Shown: positions 1 to 11,687 of the stretch, one piece after another
Numbering within the stretch: position 1 is the stretch's first letter
Layout of the letters: every line of letters begins with the position of its first letter
Origin: Aedes albopictus
Lineage: Eukaryota > Arthropoda > Insecta > Diptera > Culicidae
Assembly: GCF_035046485.1 (NCBI RefSeq)
Contig: NC_085138.1
Span: 13,767,329 to 13,831,328 of the forward strand
Reading direction: 5' to 3'
DNA: 64,000 nucleotides
Position numbers and translations under genes: made by a program
Notes under the pieces: model-generated
Databases searched by the model: none
The model's input: the letters and a program-made list of their open reading frames with translations, nothing else
Told to the model about the DNA's origin: nothing

Positions 1-647
1 TCTATACAACAATACGATTATTGAGCACTCTATACCATATCAATAGGGTTGAGCCGAATATTAATAGGACACAATAATATGTATCAAACCAGTCTGATAC
101 AAAACTAAAAAAATGGAATTATACTCTTTCGTATTTTTAATCCTTCCAGATAGTATCCGCGGAAACAGGAGTAATACATAGAGAAACCTCTGAAGAAATT
201 CTAACAATAATTTCTTATAGAGTTAGTGGGAAATTTCCTAAGAGGAAAATCTGAAAGCATTTCAAAAAGAATTTCCGAATTTCAGAAAAAAAAATAAAAC
301 CTGTAATTGATGAAGAACTTGAAGACACCTTTGGAGGAATTTCCTGGTGTAATTACTAGAAAAAATTCTTGAAAAATCTCAGAGGAATACTGCGGAAGTC
401 TGATAATATTTCTGGAGGAATTCTTTCAGAAATGTTTTAAAAAGTAAGAAGGAATTCATGCGCGACCTACTACAGCAATCTTATGGTCAAATGTTACAGA
501 CATGCAATCAAAGAAGAATAGCAGAGCATTGCACAGCTTGCAGAAATCGGAAGCGGTTTGAAGGGCGGATGTGATTTCGATACGAATCAAAATCTTGGGA
601 GTGTGATTTCATTGTATTGAAATTAACTAAAGTGACTATCAAGTATA
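1..647. other. noncoding, degenerate GGAATTTC-type repeat
   Basis: No gene is visible. From about 180 to 470 the sequence is dominated by variants of a GGAATTTCT / AGAAATTCC word, the same low-order degenerate repeat that recurs throughout the window. The remainder is AT-rich and I recognise nothing in it. Confidence 0.5.
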
Positions 648-733
648 AATGTCACGGACTGCATTCGAAAAATGTCAATTGATATTCATGGTGAATATCA
701 ATTGGCATTTTTCGAAGGTAGTCCGTGACATTT
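648..733. repeat. near-perfect hairpin (86 bp)
   Basis: A left arm starting AAATGTCACGGACT and continuing through ATTCGAAAAATGTCAATTGA is followed, after a three-base centre, by its reverse complement ending AGTCCGTGACATTT. The arms are about 40 bp and differ only by a few bases and small indels. It could be a very short palindromic transposable element or the joined ends of one; no internal sequence and no clear target duplication are seen. Confidence 0.75.
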
Positions 734-1090
734 ACCTATTCGAAAAAAAGTGGTTTTTCCGTGACTTTCTTGTAGAACTGCTCTAACCGCACAAGTTTTT
801 CAAATACCATATTCTCAAGCTCCGCTTCTAAATTGAGCTGTAGGTGGTTGAATTGAAATATGTCGAAAAAAAAATTTCAGCACTGACTATAATTAATAGT
901 TAAAAAGTTTAAAGAAAGCGTGTACTTCCACTGATGGAATCTTGATACATTTACACCAACCGTTCGACCATCGGACAACTGAATGTGATTTACGGCACCT
1001 TTTTAATTAGTCCATCTGGCGGAAGTAGGCAATCAGCGTCCGGTAATGAATGAGTTGTTGGCATTCAGAAAATTTACTGCCTAAAGTCAA

Positions 1091-1487
1091 GGATGGGAAC
1101 ACTCACTTGCAAAGAGTTACATTCACTTGCTATTTTCTCAGCTCAGAAGCGTGCAATCCAAAAACAATGTATGGACGACTTTTGCGTTGTGGTTTTATCT
1201 AAAAGTTTGCCGAATAGAGTAGGGGTCGCACACGCATACCGTAGTCGTGACAGAGCTGCGAAGGCAACTCTCCACAAGGTGAATGTAAATTACACTCACC
1301 TCGTGGAGAGTCGCTTTCACAGTTCTGTCATGACTTTGGTATGTGTGTTCGATCCCTACTCTATTCTACAAACTTTTAGATAAAACCACAAGACAAAAGT
1401 CGTCCATACATCGTTTTTTGATTGCACGCTTCTGGGCAGAGAAAATAGCAAGTGAGTGTAACTCTTTGAAAGTGAGTGTTCCCATCC
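1091..1487. mobile_element. long-TIR foldback element (MITE-like, 397 bp)
   Basis: The element begins GGATGGGAACACTCACTT and ends with the reverse complement. The inverted arms run about 190 bp each, so almost the whole element folds on itself; the 96-residue open frame inside is a by-product of the palindrome. It is flanked by a 13-bp direct repeat, CTGCCTAAAGTCA, at 1077-1089 and 1488-1500, with one extra A on the left. No transposase is encoded, so it would depend on an enzyme supplied elsewhere. The flank is longer than the usual 8-9 bp of hAT or Mutator-like elements, so I do not assign a superfamily. Confidence 0.8.
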
Positions 1488-1500
1488 CTGCCTAAAGTCA

Positions 1501-2206
1501 TTTCATCACTACCGTAGTCGGCTTCGACTGAAGCAGCAACAACACCGCTATGTTAATGCATCGACTAATCCAGCATCCAGAACGAGACAACACTCAGGAA
1601 GAGATTTACTTCGGAAGCACTTTGCTAAAGAAAGGAATCTTTGCCCCCAAGCTGGACTGGGAAGAAGTCATAAATTTTCCCATCGAGCACCGCTACACGA
1701 GCTACACATGTACCTACGGTTTAGCCTCCGAGTCTGAAGGCTTGAGCGGAAACTGGCCTCCGTCCGTAGTGCAGTGCTTAAGATTCTGCGAACGGAAAAG
1801 GCAGACATTGGATGGACACCTTGCTTCTTGCTGGATGGGAAGCAAGCAGGTTCGAACCAGGGAAAAGATAAACACGCAATTAATTCTTATATTTGTTGTG
1901 ACAAGTAGACAAATTGATTTGAATCCTTCGGGGGATGGAAGCTCCAACAACTCGCCAGAAGCAACCAATTTTACCAGCAGCGATACGAATGCAATAAATA
2001 AAGCCGAAGAAGGACACGGTGAATATGGCCAAGTAACGTGATGCGAGCAACCCAGGATGGACGACGACGGCGAAAGTCTCTGGGGACAAGTTTCCCAGCT
2101 GATATTGATTTGTTCTCTCGCTGCTTTGTGGTTTCGGCTCTATACTGGTAATAGGGAATGTACACGATAGAATTTGGTTATGCACCTGTTCTCCTCTCCT
2201 CATTTT
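1501..2206. other. noncoding or unknown, with an unsupported 163-codon frame
   Basis: An open frame on the plus strand (1550-2041) encodes 163 residues with no domain, signal peptide or family that I recognise. No splice structure, codon bias or neighbour supports it, and overlapping frames of similar quality exist on the other strand. I treat the stretch as low-copy noncoding sequence. Confidence 0.4.
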
Positions 2207-2390
2207 TCTTCTTGGTGTAACGTCCTTATTGGGGTAAAGCCTGTTTCTCAACTCAAGTGTTCTATTTCTATGAACATTTTCACAGCCTCTTCTTTCAATG
2301 ACCATTTTCCATTTTTATGTCGTGTGGCAGGCATGAAGATATATGCCCAAGAAAGTTAAGGAAATTCCCTTTATCGTACCGTCTAGAATT
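2207..2390 (-). mobile_element. SINE tail fragment (Feilai-like)
   Basis: The stretch from CTTCTTGGTGTAACGTCC through AAGCCTGTTTCTCA and the TGTCGTGTGGCAGGCATGA segment parallels the body of the tRNA-headed SINE at 50333-50750. The order matches the minus strand. No clean tRNA-like promoter is recognisable beyond 2390, so this is a truncated, diverged copy. Confidence 0.6.
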
Positions 2391-3930
2391 TGTCGTGCCC
2401 ATTCGTCAGTTCCTAGTTCGAAACTAGCTAATTTATCAGTGCTACTGAACTGAACTGTCGTGCGTTTGATGCCATAGCCGATGGCAGGAGGAGATAAATA
2501 TCTAGTGTTCTGCCACACAGATATCGGAGCTCATCTTTCCTTTCTCGAATGTGAATCCAAGGAAGATGATAAAGACAAGGAATTTGCCATTCCGCCGAAC
2601 TACGTGGAATGAATAAAGTATTTCTTAGCCAAAAGCAAGCAAGGACACATTCGTAAAATTCAATCATTGCTCCTTCATTCGTTCGGTTCGTTTTCAGGAT
2701 CGTCCGGCCAAATGACACTTTGTGTGGCATCTGATGGATCGAATGCGTGATGTTATCCACTGACTGCTAATTGATTTGGTTTGAATAATTCAGTTGGACT
2801 TGGCGAGGGCGCCAGGAGCGAGGGAAATTGATGGTTTTCTTGGGAATTAGTTTTATCCTTTGATGGGAAGGCGCACCACACCGAGTGACGTATGACTTTT
2901 TCGAACAACGACAACATTTTAATTGATCAAAAGGGCGTTGGCGAACATTCATTAGCTGACTTCTGTTTTTCCCTCGATGCTCGAACACAGGGCACTCCTC
3001 ACATCGGAACGGAACGGTCACATATGCCTCAATTTTTCCATCAAACAAAATGGATTAGTCATTATGAGGTCGAGCATCGTGTGTCCCCACCGAGCTGCTG
3101 CCGGACTCGGGCAGGAGTGGTCAGCAGAGCAAAGTTCATCAATCAAACCATTAGGAATAAATCTTCAACGTGAATAAGCTTATTTGTTACGGTTTTTCTT
3201 TGCGGGGAACACGAACGGGGAAGTGGATGACGAGAAGTTGATGTGAGTTATTGTTTGCCTTTTTTTTCGATTCGTTCTCCATATCTAGGCCAGCGCACGA
3301 TCAGGATATGTGATGAAAAATTGCAAACGCTGACATGGAAGAAACAATGGCCAAAATTTTATTGGAAAATGAAAAGAACAGTCGAATCTTTTACTAGCGT
3401 ACTAGATGAAATTTTATTAGACATCACTGAGTTGTCATCGAGGTTACTCCATCGAGTAACCAGCTCTTCTAAAAAAAAAACCTTAGTTAATCCACCTAGC
3501 GTCATTTCCACAAAACTCAAGTAGCATGTTGATAAATATTGCACTTTCATTCGTTTAACGAAAATCATTTCATGACATCAGAAATCATATCGTTTATCTG
3601 GCATTTAATGTTTGAGCTTAAAAAAAGCCGCATTCTTTAATTTTCATCCATATTTTGGATTTAAGTCCGCCATCATGGATATTCTGGTTGTTATTTTAAA
3701 CTTCAGATGTTGAGGTACCGCCCACTGGCAACACGGTTCGGACGCACTAACACATATCGTAGTATAAATTAAAGTAACCTTAATTTGTAGACCTTATGTG
3801 ATTGATAGAAGAAGGATTGCCAAAACAAATCGTAGTCTTGCGGGAGTGAATAGTATTTATTAAAGTTTTTTAAATCGCAGTAATTATCGCACCTAAAACG
3901 TTGGTTGTCGATAGTGGGAAAGATTTGAAT
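2391..3930. other. noncoding, low-copy; nothing recognised
   Basis: No gene is visible. A short perfect hairpin (GGTTACTC / GAGTAACC, about 3442-3461) and a fragment resembling the 5' end of the composite repeat at 46803 (TTAATCCACCTAG, about 3488-3500) are the only structures seen. Around 3620-3700 the wording resembles the 130-bp repeats at 7960-8450. Confidence 0.4.
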
Positions 3931-4006
3931 TATAGTTATTTATTTATTTATTTATTTATTTATTATTACTATGTCTTCGATAAAATCGTACAGACTGGTT
4001 CTTAAT

Positions 4007-6598
4007 CTAATTTATTAACCTATTCCTAAAGTTCTCCTTCGTCATGCCAAAATCGAACATGTTGCTAACTTCATTGAACACTCGTATGCAGGAACTCAAA
4101 GGATTGTTGTGGCCGTAGTTAGTTCTATGCCCAGGAACAATAAGGAAGTCGTTTTGTCGAAGTTGACGCGTCGGTACATTCAATGACAGCTGCCGTAGGA
4201 GATCCGGACTGTCAATATTGTTCTGCAGTAAATCGAACACGACTAGCTGCTGTGACTTTTTACGCCTATCAGAGAGCAGTTCCAGATCGATTAGGCGGCA
4301 GCGTGCAGGGTAGTCCGGGAGATGCTCAGGGTCGTTCCATGGTAGATTGCGAAGCGCAAAACGTATGAAGCGCCTCTGGACGCGTTCGATGCGGATTATC
4401 TGCGAAGCGTGATACGGATTCCAAATCGGAGCTGCATATTCCAAGATGCTACGCACCAGGGCACAGAACAATGACTTAAGCGTGTACGGGTCGGTGAAGT
4501 GCGTTGCGTTGCGGCGGATAAATCCAAGAATGGAGAATGCTTTCGCAGTTGTTACGGACACGTGCTCGTTGAAACGAAGTTGGCTGTCAATGGTCACACC
4601 CAGATCGCGAATTGACTGCACACGTTCTAACTGGATGGAACCCATCTGGTACTGGTGGATTACCGAGTTGCATTTGCGACTAAACGTTATAACCTTACAT
4701 TTACTGATATTCACGTTCATTCCATTTTCGTGGCACCAGCACAACAGCTCGTTAATATCCGTCTGAAGTGCAAGGCAGTCTAGAACCGTGGCAATGACTC
4801 TGAACATTTTCATATCGTCAGCGAACAACAGCTTTCCTGAGGAGATCCGAGGGCACAAATCGTTGATGTACAGCACGAAGATTAGGGGGCCTAGGACACT
4901 ACCTTGCGGAACGCCAGATGGTATGTCAAAGGAATTCGAGCACGCAGAATTCACTTTTACAAATGCTTTACGATCAGAAAGATACGACATCAGCCATTCA
5001 GTAAACCAATCGGGAAAACCAACATGTTTGAATTTTTCAACGGCGTACCTGTGAGGAACAGTATCGAACGCCTTCGAAAAGTCTATGTAGATCGAGTCAA
5101 CTTGCATTCGGCGTTCCATTTCTTTGAATAGTACGGAAGTGTAGCATAACAAATTTGTCGTGGTAGAGCGATGAGGTAGAAAGCCATGTTGGTACTCCGA
5201 GATTAGCGGTTTAGCAGCGTTGATCACAATCTCGTGTACTAGAGTTTCGAAAACCTTACCCAGACAACAAAGAATCGAGATACCACGGTAGTTTTCCACA
5301 TTACTCAATGTTCCGGTTTTATGAATGGGTATCATGAAGGCGATTTTCCATAAACTTGGGAAAGTTTTTTCCTCTAAGGAACGGTTGAACAGCAGCATTA
5401 CAGGCACCACCAATGATCTGGCACAGTTTTTCAATAGTAACGGCGGCAGATCGTCGACGCCAGCACCCTTTGAAGCATCCAACATTGTCAGTGCTCGTAA
5501 TACATCGTCGTAGGAGAAATTGCAAGGCGGTAGATCAACGTTATAGGAAGGCACTTGACTAAAGCACCCTGGCCGAAGTTGCGGGGCCGTCGCCCTGTAC
5601 ACGCTTTGGAAAAAACTGGAAAACAGATTTGCGGCTTCCTCGGGTGTGTTAGCCGTAACATCGCCGTATGTCACGTTTAACGGAACTCGATTACCTGATC
5701 GTTGGGACTTGACGTACTTCCAAAACATCGTAGGGTTCCGCTTAAGGTTGGATTCTAATCTACTTACGTATCCTTGGTAGGTCGATGTGAGCAGTTCGTT
5801 GTACGCCGACTCAACCGAGCGGAGCATCTCTCTATTTTCGTTAGATTTATCAGAAAAGAAGCGATGACGCACCTTTCTGAGTCTGTTTCGCAGATTACGC
5901 AGTTCAGTCGTCCACCAAGGATGTTTTTTTAATGCATCCAAAGACCGTCGACGAGGCACATGCGAAGCTAGAATCTCAGTAAGCTTGTCGTAAAACATGA
6001 ACACATTTGCGTCGACTGAACAACCATTTAGGTAGTGCTCCCAGTCAACAGATGCCAGTATGGTGTTGAGATGCTCATAATTACAGCGCTTGAAGTCAAG
6101 TTCGGGAGTGCTGGATTCCGAAACAACCTGGGCAAGCACAGAGCTGCGAGTGTCTAGCTGCAGTACGAGTGGCGGATGATAATCGTCTGAAGTTAAAATC
6201 GGATGCGGAGACTGCAGTACTTCGAAATCATTAGGGGAATTCGAGAAAACCAGATCAAGCACGTTTCCGCTAGAGTTGACAAAGGGATTTAGTTGCACCA
6301 GACCACACGACGACAAGGAATCTACAAGAATCAGTTCCGGCTCACTGGAAGCGTTCAAGGACAGGTATCCATTGATGTCATCATCGAAGCACCACTTCAG
6401 GCGGGGAAGATTGTAGTCTCCCAGTATCAATATAACATCGATATCTGCAGCTTGATCGGCAATCCTCTGTGCAGCCATAGCATGCGCTGAATAAAGTGCT
6501 GCTTCAGAACAGGGGCGCAAATAAACGTTGCAAACGTATAAGGATCGATTGGGCAATCTCACACGAACAGCAACTTGCTCTAGGTGCTCAGTCCACAT
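4007..6598 (-). pseudogene. LINE ORF2, endonuclease C-terminal half plus reverse transcriptase (863 codons)
   Basis: This frame would make the enzyme that nicks target DNA and primes cDNA synthesis from the element RNA. Residues 1-150 are the rear part of an APE-like endonuclease: GDYN at 60-63, and SDDYH at 137-141 where the family usually has SDH. Residues 250-330 are a basic linker. The reverse transcriptase spans about 400-700, with ENYRGIS at 435-441, DFSKAFDTVPH at 506-516, SGVPQGSVLGP at 561-571 and the catalytic FADD at 592-595. The C-terminal part carries a basic helical region but no RNase H that I recognise. The frame starts after a frameshift: the front of the endonuclease lies in the next frame upstream (6580-7584) with a 19-base overlap. 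The catalytic core therefore looks intact, but this copy cannot make one continuous protein. Confidence 0.85.
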
Positions 6599-7584
6599 TT
6601 GACCGCGACGAGAACTCCCCCACCTCTCGACAGGTCGCTTGTAGCTGCACTACGATCACAGCGAAAAATCGAGTAGTCAGACGTGAGTTCCGAATCGTTA
6701 ATGTCAGGTCGGAGCCATGTTTCCGTGAAAATGATAACGTCGTAATCGGAGGAAGACAAGCGCAGCTTCAAATCTGTTGTCTTGGTGCGTAATCCACGAA
6801 CGTTTTGATAGTAGATGGAAAGGAAAGCGTTGTCATGTTGGGAGGAATCGTTGTCCATACGTTCGACCAGCGGAAAGTTCGAGGTTGCAATAGAACTGGC
6901 GTCGTAGCATTCAGGTACCTCGCTGCGTGGCGGTTGAAATCCGCAGGAATATCCGCTGAAACCGGAAGGTGGATCAGATGCTGGACTGTTCGTTGCTACA
7001 TTGTACTTGCCGTGAGTAGATGGTTGGAAGACCGCTCCTCCATTCCCACACACAGGACCAGGACGGCTGTTGAACGCTGGCGGGATAGGCTCGACTGTGG
7101 CAGGGGGAGTTGGGGCTTCCATGGAGCTATCATCGTTGCGTCCCGGTGTTCGACAGGAGAGCGGTTGAAGGCCACGTAGATTGCCACTGAAACCGGAAGG
7201 TGGATCAGGTGCTGGACTGTTCGCTATTACATCATACTTGCCGTGAGTGGATGGTTGGAAGACCCCTCCTCCATTTCCACACACAGGACCAGGACGGCTG
7301 TTGAACGCTGGCGGGATAGGCTCGACTGTGGCAGGGGGAGTTGGGGCTTCCATGGAGCTATCATCGTTGCGTCCCGGTGTTCGACAGGAGAGCGGTTGAA
7401 GGTCACGTAGATTGCCACTGAAACCGGAAGGTGGATCAGGTGCTGGACTGTTCGCTATTACATCATACTTGCCGTGAGTGGATGGTTGGAAGACCCCTCC
7501 TCCATTCCCACACACAGGACCAGGACGGCTGTTGAACGCTGGCGGGATAGGCTCGACTGTGGCAGGGGGAGTTGGGGCTTCCAT
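6580..7584 (-). pseudogene. LINE ORF2 N-terminal part: proline-rich repeats plus endonuclease start
   Basis: This 334-codon frame joins the 4007-6598 frame after a frameshift. Residues 1-231 are three copies of a 77-residue unit rich in Pro, Ser and Gly (beginning MEAPTPPATVEP). Residues 250-334 start the APE-type endonuclease with the expected YYQNVRGLRTK and FTETWL motifs, the latter holding the metal-binding Glu. The start is uncertain: the frame stays open upstream to about 7690, and part of another repeat unit precedes the first ATG, so the true start may be further out. No separate gag-like ORF1 with zinc knuckles is visible; the repeated region may be a low-complexity extension. That reading is inference. 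Confidence 0.75.
6892..7584 (-). repeat. three tandem 231-bp units inside the LINE coding region
   Basis: The unit of 231 bp (77 codons exactly) is repeated with starts at 7584, 7353 and 7122 on the minus strand. The first two are almost identical and the third is more diverged at its end. The period is a multiple of three, so the array keeps the frame open. The sequence just upstream of 7584 (codons GRNNDSS) matches the end of a unit, which shows that a further copy once lay there. Confidence 0.9.
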
Positions 7585-7959
7585 GGAGCTGTCATTGTTG
7601 CGTCCCGGTTTCCAATCGTTGTCAAGATTACGTTGATTCGTGGTTAAATTGAAGATTGCGAAGGAGTTGGTGCTATGGTGAGTTTATTAGTAATTGATTA
7701 TTGGTAATTGATCAATACCTACGCAACAGATCGTCACCAGCATACATGACTTGCATAATTTGAGTCCACAGAGTTCGCGGTCGTTGTAGAAACAAATAGC
7801 TGTAAGTAAGCATAATTATTAAAAAATTATATAAACAATCAAAAGTAATATCCTAAGGCCTCTAAAAGGGAGTATCGTGAAGAGAAGTTACGAGGAAGGA
7901 TCGAAATCTGGAAAGGATCAGAGAAGGAAAAAGTGGAGGGAACAGTTTTGAGTTCCGGG

Positions 7960-8450
7960 AATCGTCCCCATACCAAATATAGCCATGTTGCTTGGTTTTA
8001 TTGCCTAAAGCACCATTGAACATCCGCCATCTTGAATTTTGAGCCTTCATCCTGGATGTTTGACCACCAGCTAGGATATTCTGATCACCATATTTGGACT
8101 TCTTCTCCATACCAAATTGCATGGTTTTAAGGCCTAAAACTCCATGTAACAGCCGCCATCTTCAATTTGGAAGAGCCGTCTTGAATTTAGACCACCATCT
8201 TGGATATAATGGTTGTCATTTTTGGACACCAAACATCTTTTCCATACCAAATATGCCCATATTACATGGTTTTAGGGTCTAAAACACCATTAAACAGTCG
8301 CCATTTTGAATTTTAGATCGCCATCTTGGGTATTCAAGTCGCCATTTTTGTACTCCAGACATTTTTCCCATACCAAATATACCCATATTGCTTGGTTTTA
8401 GAGCCTAAAACACCATTTTGAATTTTGGGCCAACATCGTGCAATTTCCAG
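7960..8450. repeat. degenerate tandem repeat, period about 130 bp
   Basis: The phrase CCATACCAAATAT recurs at about 7969, 8108, 8242 and 8369, each followed by a CATGGTTTTAGGCCTAAAAC-like block and a GCCATCTTGAATTTT block. Four diverged units are visible with spacings of 139, 134 and 127 bp. No open frame is maintained. Function unknown. Confidence 0.75.
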
Positions 8451-8499
8451 TGTTGATTTCCACACAAAATTCATCATCCAAAATCTCCGTAGTTTGATG

Positions 8500-8838
8500 T
8501 GTCCCATTATGGGGCTTGGTTCAGTTTTATATAAGGCCCATTCTACCGGTGCTGGTGCGGATCATTGTAATGGCCATAACTCCGGAACGCCTTGACCGAT
8601 CCGGACCATATTCAATAGTAAACAATGCGGTTTGATTCGAGCTATAATCCAAAAAATCGGCCAATGGGAAGTGCCTTTAAAGTGAGTGAACTTATGTTGC
8701 GCACATACATACCTACATACAGACATCATCTCAATTCGTCGAACTGAGTTGTTTAGTATATGTGACTTGACCTTTTATCGAAAATTCGTTTTTTGGGTCA
8801 ACATTCAGTACACTTTGGTGTACGAGAAAGGCAAAAAT
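8500..8838 (+). mobile_element. 3' end fragment of the composite satellite-bearing repeat
   Basis: The segment GGCCATAACTCCGGAACG, then ACAGACATCATCTCAATTCGTCGA, then GTGTACGAGAAAGGCAAAAA is the same ordered set of blocks that closes the two composite elements at about 49700 and 51960. Only the terminal about 340 bp is present here, without the 151-bp satellite. Confidence 0.75.
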
Positions 8839-9672
8839 TACAACTCCTAGTACATTTTAAAAAGCTTCAATGAAAAAGTTGTCAAATTCTGTTTACATTC
8901 ATGAATGAATGAACTTCACAAGTAATTGCGGTCTCATGAATATAGAAGAAGTTTTCAACTTTTTGCACCCCCCATGCATGTGACAAAATTCTCGGGTTTC
9001 CTTATCAATTGTAGGGCGTCGTCACGATTATTTCTAAAACAATGCCTGATGGATTGCAAGAAAATAAATACAAATCAAACAAATACTTTTGTATTTTGTA
9101 TGCTTCCCCATCTTATAAGGAACTTTTTCTTTTTGTTCCGCCCTCCTGGATGTAATAAAATCTGATGATTTTTTGAATCTTTCGGCTTGCTCCTTTTAAA
9201 GGTCGAAAAAATTTCTTTTGAGAGTTTTTTTTTCATTTTTTTCGCTCTCAAAGTGCATGTGATATTGGGACTTATTCCATGGGTTACTTCAGAAATTCTT
9301 TCAAATAAGAGAAATAAATCCTGTTCTGGGATTTCCCTAAAATACAGAGTGAATCTCTGTAGATATTTCTGATGGAAATCCTTAAGAAAGTGCAGAAGGA
9401 ATTTCTGTAAATTTCTGAAAGATTCCCTAGAAATTTCCTGTAGTGGGATTCTTGTAAAAAATCCAGAAGAAATATCTGGAGGTATCCCCACTAAATTCAA
9501 CAAAAAAATGTGGAGAAACTCTTTTGAAAACCCTTAGTTGAGTTCGTACAAGATTTTTTTGAGAAACAACAAAAAATGGTGATGAAGTCCTCTAAAAATA
9601 CATTTCTCAAAGTATTTCTTTAGAAAATTGTCTATGGATTTCATTTCAAATCACTCAGTTGATTGCTTAAGA
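8839..9672. other. noncoding; degenerate GGAATTTC repeat from about 9270
   Basis: No gene. From about 9270 to 9660 the sequence is a run of loosely related AGAAATTTCTG / GGATTTC words. Open frames on both strands here are composition effects. Confidence 0.5.
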
Positions 9673-10629
9673 CAGGGGTTTTCAGACCTTTTGCTTCGCG
9701 GTGCACTTTTTAAAAATAACTCGTCACGCAGTGCACTCTTTCAAAAGTTCTAAAAGATTTTGTTTATTTATTTGTTTGTGACATACACTAGACATGTCGT
9801 TGAAAATATTTTCTCTCACCGATCATGACTATTACTTGATTGTATTTCTTTACTACCTATCGACCTTTACTTTTCTACTGGTAGTTTTTTTTTCCGAAAT
9901 TCCAGTCCAGATCTTTAAGAATTCCTAGCGAAATCCTCAGCAGATCTTTCCAAAAAAAATTAACATTTTTTGGACAACTCCAAATCGATTATAAATAAGT
10001 GCAAATTTATTACAACGAAGTGGCCATGCAATATCCGGAACCATTCCGGAGATATCCCGTATTGTACTGGGGTCAGGGAGGGGCCAAAATGACAAAAGAC
10101 GAATTTCGCGCCAACTCGACCAGTGGTTGGCAACACCCTCTCAGAATCGAATGAAACTTGGTGGGCATAAAGACTAGGTTTTTATAAGCAACTTTGCATA
10201 CTTAAATTTTCGAAAATTTTCAAGAGTAACATTTGAAGAGGGCCTAATTTTTTTTCGAAGAATTTTTTAAAATCGATGTAACTCAAAAATGACAAGACCT
10301 ATAGGAAAGTGTTGTATGGGGGACTTTTAGAGAATTGTCCAAGCTTTCATGAAAAAATATTTTAAAAATTCTAAATACATTTTTACACGCTAAAAATATA
10401 TTTTTAAAATTAAAAGTCAATTTACAGAAAATGCCCACTTTTTTATGTTTTGAAATTTTTTTCCAAGAAAGTGAATATTGTTGCCTAACTTTCCTCCATA
10501 CAAGATGGGCACTTTTAAGGAAAAAAAGTTTTTCTAACAAAAACTATTTCATGTTATTTTTTTTAGCGTGTTGCGCATTAACTCGTACAGGATGTATCAA
10601 GAATCCTTATACCCATTTAATAACACTCA

Positions 10630-11403
10630 ATGGGCATTACAACTTTGTTTGATTGGGTGCCTTCTCTTTCTTGGCGTTACATCCCAACTGGAATAGAATC
10701 TGTTTCTCAGCATGTTTTGATATCTGAATGCTTAAAACAGCATTCTGTTTGCAATTCTCAAGCTACCATTCACCCCTTTGAAGTGTACTACAGAAAAGAA
10801 AATAAGTTGGAAAACTTGAGCTTTATAATAATATCTGAAGTACTTACACACGATACAACAGCAGTTCAGTTATTCATATCAAAACTGCTGGATTTCATTA
10901 AACAATCGATTGATTTCTCAAAAATTACTTTCATGTCAGATGGAGCAGCAGCTCATTATAAGAACAAAAAAAAAATTGCCAGTTTGTGCAGTTTTCGGTC
11001 CAATTATGGATTGGAAGCAGAATGGCACTTCTTCGCAACTTCACATGGCAAAGGTCCATGTGACGCTGTTGGAGGTACTCTCAAGCGAATGGCAAAACGA
11101 GCCAGTCTTGCTCGAGATTATGGAAACACAATCACAACTCCTCGAGAACTATATGACTGGGCAGTTAAACAGTCAGATATAATACATATAACAAAATTGA
11201 ATTTCTGCTTTATTTCAAATGAACAATATGCAAAAATGATGGATGAACTTGAAGAACTATACACATACAGTCACGTAAAAACAATACCTGGTACACAAAA
11301 ATTTCATTCATTTGTGCCAATTTCTGAAAATCAAATTGAAGCGAAGAAGTTTTCGAATTCAAAAGATAATCCAAAAAAGTTTACTTTGTTTCAGATAGAC
11401 TAA
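10630..11403 (+). pseudogene. DDE-type transposase remnant (257 codons)
   Basis: This is the only gene-like frame in the inverted-repeat element and would be its transposase. Two blocks look catalytic: FMSDGAAAHYKN at residues 101-112, where the aspartate would be the second metal ligand of an RNase H-like fold, and SHGKGPCDAVGGTLKR at 138-153. EWHFFATSHGKGPCD-type wording recurs in transposon-derived proteins of many arthropods and cnidarians as I remember them; I cannot name the superfamily with certainty. A stop codon lies just before the ATG. The expected first catalytic aspartate should stand before SQATIHPF (43-50), but the sequence there looks joined from elsewhere, so the protein appears truncated at its N-terminus and is probably inactive. 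Confidence 0.65.
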
Positions 11404-11687
11404 AGATCTAATATTCAAAAAACGTTACAATAGAATGTATAAAAGAAGGATGTATATATTGTAGAAAAGAAAATAATTGAATACACATATACATATGTAC
11501 ATATTTCATCAATACACAAGCGTTTTCATTGATATAAAACCCTAAAAGCAAATTTGTCTTGAGCCCTTTCCAATATCAAGCACGTTTTCAATGTCAAGCA
11601 CGTTAAGATATTAAAAAAGTAGTTGAGCCCATTAAGTTTTAATGGATTGTCATTAGGATTCTGGATACATTACTGTACGAGTTAATG

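Larger units (their letters stand above)
3931..7800 (-). mobile_element. non-LTR retrotransposon (LINE), CR1/Jockey-like
   Basis: Read on the minus strand, the element has a presumed 5' part near 7800, a proline-rich repeated N-terminal region, an APE-type endonuclease, a reverse transcriptase and a 3' end in a run of TAAA units (3938-3966 on the plus strand as repeated TTTA). The reading frame is broken once near 6590. The short-repeat tail and endonuclease plus RT architecture fit the CR1/Jockey group; the exact clade is my inference from RT motifs. The 5' boundary is approximate because no target duplication was found. Confidence 0.8.

Noticed and set aside
1550..2041. 163-codon plus-strand open frame as a host gene
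   Set aside because: No recognisable domain, no supporting splice or promoter structure, and overlapping frames of similar length on the opposite strand.
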